The translations under genes and the position numbers were made by a program. From Solemya velesiana gill symbiont (GTDB lineage: Bacteria; Pseudomonadota; Gammaproteobacteria; Chromatiales; Chromatiaceae): 52,552 bases of DNA. Positions 46,532 through 52,552 of the stretch are shown here, piece by piece (positions within the stretch are counted from its first letter, which is position 1; each line of letters begins with the position of its first letter). The notes beneath the pieces are model-generated. The model was not told where the DNA came from and ran no database searches. It saw only the letters and a program-made list of their open reading frames with translations. The stretch is from assembly GCF_002020805.1 (NCBI RefSeq), contig NZ_MPRJ01000005.1, positions 7,501 to 60,052 on the forward strand, read 5' to 3'.

Positions 46532-47917
46532 TCATGATCTTCTACCAATACCCCGATATAAGACACCCTGATTGATTACCCTCTCAGCATCAAGACAGTT
46601 ACGACCATCTATTACCACCTCGATTCCGTGCTTCCGTAAATCTTGCTCATGCAGTTCGGAAACCACATCATCGTGATCAGTAACAATTAAAATCGCCTTT
46701 GCACCCGAAAGGGCTGATACTAGCGAGGAGACCGTGTTTTCACTCTCAACCCAACTGTCATAGACAGCAAGGACTGCGCCTTTCTTCTCCAGCAACTCGC
46801 GTACTCCATAAAATGGAGACTCGCGCAGGTCGTCCACGTTTCGTTTATAAGCCACTCCCAGCAAGGCGACCCTGGTGCCTTTGACAGGATATCCTCGGTC
46901 ATTCAGTGCATCCTGAAGAAGAGAGACCGTGTAACCCGGCATGCCATTATTGGTCATCCTCGACAGTTGTATTATCTCGGGCATATAACCAGCTTTCTTA
47001 GAGGCCGTTTTTAGCCATTCCGGGTCCACAGCGATGCAGTGACCCCCAACACCAACACCGGGGAAGAAAGGACCTTTACCGAAAGGTTTGGTTGCCATGC
47101 CATCAATGATATCCACCACATCCAGGTCCAGAACATCACTGATTTTCGCCAATTCATTCACGAATGCAATATTCACATCCCGGACGGTATTCTCCATTGC
47201 CTTAACTGCTTCGGCATCCCGGATCGAGCGCATCATGGTCACGCTCCCAAGTGGAATCTGCTTAACTGAATAGCCATCCGGCACAAGGGCGAATTTCGGC
47301 CTGAGGTTCTTTCTTATCTCGCGGACATCGAATAACTGGCCACCCAATATCGAGGCATAAAACTCGGCTGCCTGCCTTGCGCCGCTTTCAGTTATAGCGC
47401 CGACCACTCTCGGAATGTTCTCCGTCGTCCAAAACAGATCGCCCAGATTGACACGCTCAGGGCAATGGGCAAGCTGGAAATCTGTTCCAGCCTTCATACC
47501 TGTACCCTGCTCGAGAATCGGGAGCACAATCTGCTCGCAGGTACCCGGGAAAACCGTCGATTCAATGACAATCAAATCCCCCCTTTTGACATAAGGGGAA
47601 ATACTTTCAAGAGCACCGATCAAAGGCTGAAGGTTCGGCTCCCGATCACCATCCACCGGGGTCGATACACATATAAGAAATATCTCGCAACCGGCTATTT
47701 CTTCAATAACAGCTGTCGGATAAAAGTTACCTGAGCTATTGGCTTCGGCCAGGAGCCTTTCCACGGCAGCATCCTTGATGTGGCTATCCCCGGAAGCTAG
47801 AACATCGACAACTTCACGCCGGGATTCCAGCCCGACAACGGAAAAGCCTTTTTTCGCGCACAGTGCCGCAAGTGGCAAGCCCACATAGCCCAACCCGATA
47901 ACCGCAATTTTTTTCAT
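46532..47917 (-). CDS. UDP-sugar 6-dehydrogenase, WecC/WbpA type
   Basis: Oxidises a UDP-HexNAc (GlcNAc or ManNAc) to the uronic acid using two NAD. 461 residues. NAD site VIGLGYVGLPLAALCA, STPVDGDREPNL, ESTVFPGTCEQ, HCPERVNLGD and the catalytic cysteine in GVGVGGHCIAVDP (about residue 285) are all present; ENTVRDVNIAFVNEL is the conserved helix. A stretch of about 30 residues before MMRSIRDAEA is longer than in E. coli WecC but seems a subfamily trait. Start ATG 47917 or TTG 47923. First gene of the minus-strand group. Confidence 0.92.
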   Translation of the reverse strand: MKKIAVIGLGYVGLPLAALCAKKGFSVVGLESRREVVDVLASGDSHIKDAAVERLLAEANSSGNFYPTAVIEEIAGCEIFLICVSTPVDGDREPNLQPLIGALESISPYVKRGDLIVIESTVFPGTCEQIVLPILEQGTGMKAGTDFQLAHCPERVNLGDLFWTTENIPRVVGAITESGARQAAEFYASILGGQLFDVREIRKNLRPKFALVPDGYSVKQIPLGSVTMMRSIRDAEAVKAMENTVRDVNIAFVNELAKISDVLDLDVVDIIDGMATKPFGKGPFFPGVGVGGHCIAVDPEWLKTASKKAGYMPEIIQLSRMTNNGMPGYTVSLLQDALNDRGYPVKGTRVALLGVAYKRNVDDLRESPFYGVRELLEKKGAVLAVYDSWVESENTVSSLVSALSGAKAILIVTDHDDVVSELHEQDLRKHGIEVVIDGRNCLDAERVINQGVLYRGIGRRS

Positions 47918-47923
47918 ATCCAA

Positions 47924-48241
47924 TTTCGTCTTTATTGAATGGATAATAGAAGCTGTTGTCGCCTGCGCGAGGCGTCAGCACCCTGCACCGGGATTTTACC
48001 AGCCACAGGAGCGCTGTGCGCGCTACGTTTTCACAAATCTCCCCCTGCAAACCATCATGCGGCCATCCAAACCAACCAGGATCTATTAATAATTTCTATA
48101 GCAACATCACCGGGTCACGCCAACCCATAAACACCAACTTGGCAACCTACTATGGTCTTAGTACGATAACCGGTCTAAACGGCTCGCCAATCGCTTCAAA
48201 CACCCTGACAACAAGCACCCCTACAGCCCTAGCCAGCATAT
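47924..48241. other. 318-base divergent spacer between wecC-type gene and msbA
   Basis: Should carry promoters for both directions. No gene, repeat or hairpin beyond a small CGCCTGCGCGAGGCG palindrome near 47961 is seen. Confidence 0.5.
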
Positions 48242-49972
48242 ATGGAATCATACAACCAATACCGACGCCTGCTTCACTATGTGAAGCCCCACAAGATCAT
48301 CTTCGCTGTATCCATCATCGCAACCGTGGTTTTAGCGACCACGGAGCCCGTAGTTGCGGCACTGATGAAACCACTTCTTGATGGAAGCTTCGTGGACAAG
48401 GACCCCACGATGATAGTCCTCATGCCACTCCTGCTGGTGACTCTTTTCGTAGTCAGGGGCATAGCCGGCTTTATCAGCGGCACGGCCATGGAGCGTGTTG
48501 CAACTCACGTGGTCTACGATCTGCGCCGCCAAATGATCGATCGCCTGCTGACTCTGCCTTCGAGTTACTATGACAACAACAGCGCAGGCGTTACTTTGTC
48601 CAAGATCACATTTGACGTGGAACAACTGACAGGCGCCGCCACAAAAGTACTCGTCGTCCTGGTAAGAGACACCATCGCAATCGCCGGTCTCCTGGGATGG
48701 GCCATCTACCTGAACTGGAAACTGGCCCCCATTGCTCTAGCCCTGGTTCCGATCGTTGTTCTGCTGGTGAGGTTAATCAGCACGCGGCTTCGCCGCATCA
48801 GCCGTACCCTGCAACAATACATGGGGGAGATGACCCATGTCCTTGAAGAGGTCATCAAGGGCAATCGAATCGTAAAACTGTTTGGTGGCCAGGAGTACGA
48901 AAAAAAGCGTCTACAAAACTCCGCCAACAAGGTCAGGCAATACAGGGTTAAAAACCTTACGGTCAGCACCGCCAATGTCCAGGTCATCCAGATATTTGCA
49001 GTCACAGGCCTCGCACTGATGGCTTACCTGGCAGCAAAAATGGATTTCACGGTCGGTGAATTCATGTCATTTTTCACGGCAATCGCGCTCACTCTTTCAC
49101 CCCTTAAGCGCCTTACGGCCATTAACTCCGACCTTCAGAGGGGACTCGCGGCTGCAGACACTGTTTTCGCCCTGCTTGACCAGCCACCAGAACACGATGC
49201 GGGTCAGAAAAGGCTGTCAGCCGAGAAAATCGCCGGGCACCTCTCTATCCGCAGTGTTGGATTCTCCTACCCGAATCATGATGAAACTGTTCTCAGCGAC
49301 ATTTCCATAGCCATTCATCCAGGAGAAAATATCGCCCTGGTTGGCCCATCAGGGAGTGGAAAGACATCTCTCACGAACCTGCTACCCAGGTTCTATACAC
49401 CGTCTCAGGGCGAGATACTCCTGGAAGGCACTGATATCCAGAAACTGCCCCTGAACGAGTTGCGCTCCCATATCTCCCTTGTTTCCCAGGATGTCGTTCT
49501 TTTCAACGACAGTATTCGAGCGAACATTGCATATGGCGCAGCGGCAAGCGCTAATGAGAGCAACATTGTAGATGCTGCTCGCGCAGCAAATGCACTTGAA
49601 TTCATTGAGCAGATGCCGGAGGGAATGGATACGATCATCGGTGACAACGGTGTACGACTTTCTGGAGGACAGCGACAGCGGATTGCAATCGCCAGGGCGC
49701 TACTTAAAGACGCACCAGTACTCATCCTGGACGAAGCGACATCTGCCCTGGATACCGAATCTGAACAGCTCATTCAGGAAGCCATGGACCGGCTCAGAAA
49801 AGGCCGCACCACGATTATTATCGCCCATCGTCTGTCCACCATTGAGCATGCAGACAAGATCATAGTCCTGGACAAGGGCGCCATTGTGGAGAGCGGAACC
49901 CACCTGGAACTGCTTAAACAAGATGGACTCTATAGCAAGCTTTACCAAATCCAGTTTGCTGAGCAGGAATAA
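48242..49972 (+). CDS. msbA: lipid A flippase MsbA
   Basis: ABC transporter that moves Kdo-lipid A across the inner membrane. 576 residues, the size of E. coli MsbA. Six transmembrane helices in the first 310 residues, then the ATPase with Walker A GPSGSGKTSL (about 367), signature LSGGQRQRIAIARAL, Walker B LILDEATSAL and switch IAHRLST. Start ATG 48242 is MESYNQYRR. It heads an operon with an lpxL-type gene 18 bases downstream. Confidence 0.96.
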   Translation: MESYNQYRRLLHYVKPHKIIFAVSIIATVVLATTEPVVAALMKPLLDGSFVDKDPTMIVLMPLLLVTLFVVRGIAGFISGTAMERVATHVVYDLRRQMIDRLLTLPSSYYDNNSAGVTLSKITFDVEQLTGAATKVLVVLVRDTIAIAGLLGWAIYLNWKLAPIALALVPIVVLLVRLISTRLRRISRTLQQYMGEMTHVLEEVIKGNRIVKLFGGQEYEKKRLQNSANKVRQYRVKNLTVSTANVQVIQIFAVTGLALMAYLAAKMDFTVGEFMSFFTAIALTLSPLKRLTAINSDLQRGLAAADTVFALLDQPPEHDAGQKRLSAEKIAGHLSIRSVGFSYPNHDETVLSDISIAIHPGENIALVGPSGSGKTSLTNLLPRFYTPSQGEILLEGTDIQKLPLNELRSHISLVSQDVVLFNDSIRANIAYGAAASANESNIVDAARAANALEFIEQMPEGMDTIIGDNGVRLSGGQRQRIAIARALLKDAPVLILDEATSALDTESEQLIQEAMDRLRKGRTTIIIAHRLSTIEHADKIIVLDKGAIVESGTHLELLKQDGLYSKLYQIQFAEQE

Positions 49973-49990
49973 ATCTGGTTATATCCAAAA

Positions 49991-50908
49991 ATGACTACCC
50001 AAAATACTGGCGGAAAAAAATCCTTCCTCGGCCCCCAATTCTGGCCCACATGGGCGGGATTGGCACTGTTAAAATTCATCCACCTTCTTCCCCATCCCGC
50101 GAGACTGTGGTCCGGACGCCTGCTGGGCCGCATCATAAAATTGCTTCAAAGACGCAGACTGAAGATTGCGCGCCGGAACATTGAACTCTGCTTCCCGTTA
50201 AAAACTGAGCTGGAACGCGAAAAAATGGTTTCAAAAAATTATGAGTATCTCGGCATTAGCCTGGTTGAAGGGGCGATGAGTTGGTGGAGTTCACCCAAGG
50301 AAATATTGGCACATGTTGAATTTCAAGGTAGCCAACACCTCAGACAGGCACTCGATACCGGCAGAGGCGTCATTCTACTCTCTGCCCACATGACATCTCT
50401 TGAACTCGGGGCCCATGCGATAGGGCTGGAATTCGGCATGGCCATCATGTACCGACCACTCAAGAATCCGGTTATGGACAAGCTGATAAGAGAATCCAGA
50501 GAGAAGCATTCGGATTCAGTATTCCCAAGAAACGATACACGCGCAATGATCAGGGCACTCAAGCAGGGCAAGGCAGTGTTTTATGGATTTGACCAGGATT
50601 ACGGCGCCAAGCATAGTATATTCACACCCTTCTTCGGGGTAGATGCGGCAACAATAACCGCAACTACACGCTTTGCCAAGGCAACAGGCGCTATTGTTGT
50701 ACCCTATTTCCCATATCAACTTGAATCCGGCAGGTATCGTGTCGATATACTGCAACCATTGTATAATTTCCCAGGAGAAAGTATCGAAGCCGATAACCGG
50801 CGCCTGAACGAGATACTTGAATCAGCAATACTCAAAGCGCCCGAGCAGTATCTCTGGATACACAGACGCTTCAAGACAAGGCCGGAAGGCGAAATGCCCG
50901 TCTACTGA
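49991..50908 (+). CDS. LpxL/HtrB-type lipid A acyltransferase
   Basis: Adds a secondary acyl chain to Kdo-lipid IVA at the membrane. 305 residues. Catalytic dyad pattern HX4E in LLSAHMTSLELGA (H and E) is present; YRPLKNPVMDKL, GKAVFYGFDQDYG and the late PEQYLWIHRRFKTRPEG are typical. One hydrophobic segment (AGLALLKFIHLLP) near residue 25 anchors it. Immediately after msbA, consistent with lipid A assembly. The exact acyl donor cannot be read from sequence. Confidence 0.93.
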   Translation: MTTQNTGGKKSFLGPQFWPTWAGLALLKFIHLLPHPARLWSGRLLGRIIKLLQRRRLKIARRNIELCFPLKTELEREKMVSKNYEYLGISLVEGAMSWWSSPKEILAHVEFQGSQHLRQALDTGRGVILLSAHMTSLELGAHAIGLEFGMAIMYRPLKNPVMDKLIRESREKHSDSVFPRNDTRAMIRALKQGKAVFYGFDQDYGAKHSIFTPFFGVDAATITATTRFAKATGAIVVPYFPYQLESGRYRVDILQPLYNFPGESIEADNRRLNEILESAILKAPEQYLWIHRRFKTRPEGEMPVY

Positions 50909-50956
50909 TTTTCAACTATTGTAAACAGTCATCCTCTATCAAGTATTGGCAGATAA

Positions 50957-51733
50957 ATGCATAGTGACGATAAACATGTTCCACTCTCTGTGTTTTATAT
51001 TGTAAAGAATGCAGATTACAAACTCGAAGAATCACTTAAAAGTGTTTCATGGGCAGATGAGATCGTGATCGTTGATTCCGGAAGTACCGATAGATCTGTT
51101 CAAATAGCTGAGCAGTGTGGCGCAAAAGTGATACATCATGAATGGGAAGGTTATGGCCGTCAAAAGCGTTTTGCCGAAGACCAATGCTCTAACCCATGGG
51201 TTCTGAATCTTGATGGTGATGAAGTTCTTTCGAAAGAACTCCAGCATGAAATCAAAAACCTCTCATTGCATAACGACGACATCGCATTCAACATGCGCTG
51301 GAGAGACTTCTGGTTCACGAGGATGGGCCACAGCAAGCAGAGAGCAAAGCGTAGGGTACGCCTGTACGATCGCACCAAGGTCAGATTCAGAGACCACCCT
51401 TCCCATGATTCCGTAGTAGTGGACAAGGCACTTGTGAAAAAGCTGGACGGCTTTGTCATTCACTATCCTTTTGCATCTTTGAGCCATGCTACCGAAAAAA
51501 TAAACAGTTACACGGATATGACCTCAAGCATTCGGGCAAAGCCACCAACTACGCTTGAGCTCTTGACGGTTTTTCCAATGACTTTTTTCAAAGCATATAT
51601 ATTCAGACGATATTTCCTTTGCGGAATGGATGGCTTGGTATTATCCGTTGTATACGCATACCAGCGATTCTTGCGATTAGCAAAAACGTGGGAGCGTTTT
51701 GCCAAAGAGAAACAGACTGAAAATACTGCCTGA
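50957..51733 (+). CDS. glycosyltransferase family 2, WaaE/LgtF-like
   Basis: Core LPS or LOS sugar transferase, 258 residues, GT-A fold. Nucleotide site VFYIVKNADYKLEESL, DSGSTDRSVQIAEQ, and the DxD-like LNLDGDEVLSKEL (about residue 78). WRDFWFTRMGHSKQR and VIHYPFASLSHATEK are characteristic of the WaaE/LgtF beta-1,4-glucosyltransferase group. Codon use and base composition are more AT-rich than the rest of the window, common for LPS genes acquired laterally. Starts 49 bases after lpxL. Confidence 0.88.
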   Translation: MHSDDKHVPLSVFYIVKNADYKLEESLKSVSWADEIVIVDSGSTDRSVQIAEQCGAKVIHHEWEGYGRQKRFAEDQCSNPWVLNLDGDEVLSKELQHEIKNLSLHNDDIAFNMRWRDFWFTRMGHSKQRAKRRVRLYDRTKVRFRDHPSHDSVVVDKALVKKLDGFVIHYPFASLSHATEKINSYTDMTSSIRAKPPTTLELLTVFPMTFFKAYIFRRYFLCGMDGLVLSVVYAYQRFLRLAKTWERFAKEKQTENTA

Positions 51734-51755
51734 AAACAAGTAACGATATAAACAT

Positions 51756-52375
51756 ATGACCGCACTGAAGACATTCGGAAAACAGCTTGAAAAAGTGATC
51801 AGGGAAATAAAGCTCTCTCCAAGATTACTACTCAAATACGGATCTTTTTCCCTGAAACTGTAACAATTCCAGAGGGGGGCATTGAAATATGCATAAACCC
51901 CAGAGATTACCGTGCCAGAAAAAAGATTTTATTCGACTTCCTGAGAAATCGACACGCAAGGAACCGCCGCTTCTGGATCGACTTCGTTGACAATAATAAA
52001 CCGAGCTTGGCACTGGACATAGGCGTCAACTACGGGGAATGCTTCCTCTCTACCATCTATAGCCCAGAGACCAAAATCCTTGCCATAGAGGCCAACCCTT
52101 ATCTCGTACCTTACTTAAACAAGAGCATTCATGCTCACCCATCCAGAAACCAAATGTCAGTTATCAATGCGCTTGCTACCGACACTCCTCAAGAACATAC
52201 TGAATTCTTTATAAATAATGATTGGAGTGGCGGCTCAACCGCAATAGAATCAATCGCGCAGGACGACTCATCAAATACAGAACGCGTAGGCACAAAGTCC
52301 ATCAGGATTGACAATCTCGTTACCGACAATGACATCAACACCTCATGCATCGTCTTCAAACTCGATGTTGAAGGC
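51756..52375 (+). pseudogene. FkbM-type methyltransferase, frameshifted and IS-interrupted
   Basis: The ATG at 51756 gives MTALKTFGKQLEK for about 34 residues, ending at a stop; the main frame resumes near 51840 (a T-run) as IFFPETVTIPEGGIEIC. It holds the SAM motif ALDIGVNYGECFLS, LAIEANPYLVPYL and SIRIDNLV and ends at FKLDVEG, where FkbM proteins have KIDVEG and continue. The IS begins directly after, so the C-terminal part is missing here. Likely a sugar O-methyltransferase for LPS or exopolysaccharide. AT-rich like the gene before it. Confidence 0.8.
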
Positions 52376-52552
52376 TGAATCGCCCCGGGTTTGTCGGAGG
52401 GTCTACTGCTTGAGAGGATAGGCCTTATGACTAGAGGAAGAAGATATTCCCCAGAGTACCGGGAAAGAGCGGTCCGCATGTTACAGGAACAGCAGGATCA
52501 GCACAGTTCACAATGGGCAGCGATTCAATCGATTTCTGCCAAGGTAGGCTGT
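52376..52552 (+). mobile_element. IS3-family insertion sequence, left end, cut by window
   Basis: Starts with an IS3-type terminal repeat TGAATCGCCCCGGGTTTGTC, directly within the fkbM gene after the codon GGC at 52373-52375, and contains a transposase orfA start. The right end, direct repeat and orfB are outside the window. Confidence 0.85.
52427..52552 (+). CDS. IS3-family transposase OrfA, 3' end outside window
   Basis: ATG 52427 with GAGAGG upstream begins MTRGRRYSPEYRERAVRML, the helix-turn-helix start of IS3-family OrfA, followed by EEQ/QDQHSSQWAAIQSI. Only 42 residues are visible. It would continue past the window with a frameshifted orfB. Confidence 0.85.
   Translation, partial: MTRGRRYSPEYRERAVRMLQEQQDQHSSQWAAIQSISAKVGC

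Noticed and set aside
46532-47917. About 30 extra residues in the UDP-sugar dehydrogenase as a novel insertion
   Set aside because: A longer segment at this place also occurs in a subfamily of these enzymes; not unusual enough.
47956-48381. Plus-strand ORF in front of msbA
   Set aside because: Thr/Pro/Ser-rich, no family, and it runs out of frame into msbA; treated as spacer.

Overview
The window comes from a Gram-negative gammaproteobacterium. This rests on the outer-membrane genes (waaA, msbA, an lpxL-type acyltransferase), the A-type Fe-S carrier erpA, thiD-thiE-hemL, rapA, dgt, arfB and a TPP riboswitch in front of thiC. The run M23 peptidase - anmK - erpA - bactofilin - DUF6776 - argC matches, as I remember it, the order around PA0662-PA0668 in Pseudomonas aeruginosa. 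The copper/SCO1/cytochrome c group and HemJ indicate an aerobic, respiring cell. A sulfur-oxidising Chromatiales-like or symbiotic lineage would fit, but nothing here proves it.

Layout. 1-2.4 kb: cell-wall recycling and peptidoglycan hydrolysis (M23 peptidase, AnmK). 2.4-6.6 kb: a broken ClpC-type unfoldase and a damaged GGDEF-EAL protein, apparently inserted into the conserved anmK-erpA order. 6.7-9.5 kb: erpA, bactofilin, DUF6776, argC. 9.9-12.8 kb: small membrane and unknown proteins, HemJ, a second A-type Fe-S protein, DUF5063. 13-15.7 kb: thiD-thiE-hemL. 15.8-18.0 kb: copper chaperone, SCO1, an unknown membrane-anchored protein and cytochrome c. 18.1-24 kb: a DUF123 nuclease-like protein, a YqhA-type membrane protein, RapA, dGTPase. 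24.2-29.7 kb: one 1843-residue UvrA made of two concatenated UvrA units. 29.8-38.9 kb: a secreted small protein, a DEAD-box helicase, a glutaredoxin-like protein, ArfB, CysK, a HAD phosphatase, CysC, an alpha/beta-hydrolase-like/TlpA fusion and a broken sensor diguanylate cyclase. 39-41.9 kb: thiC with its TPP riboswitch, then pcm. 42-52.5 kb: an envelope polysaccharide/LPS region (waaA, CapD/WbpM-type epimerase, sugar transferase, UDP-sugar dehydrogenase, msbA, lpxL, a WaaE/LgtF-like glycosyltransferase and an FkbM methyltransferase cut by an IS3-family element that runs off the window).

The strongest theme is gene decay beside intact housekeeping genes. Single-base frameshifts or internal stops are visible in the clpC-like gene, both c-di-GMP genes, a small gene next to rapA, a small secreted protein, a mini zinc-ribbon gene and the fkbM gene, and only a stub of a mannose-1-phosphate guanylyltransferase remains. 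Either the genome is eroding or the assembly has indel errors; several lesions lie in or near homopolymers and two are clean in-frame stops. The most unusual intact gene is the tandem UvrA, in which the two halves keep different accessory domains. I did not find CRISPR arrays, tRNA or rRNA genes, or a clearly new defence system.
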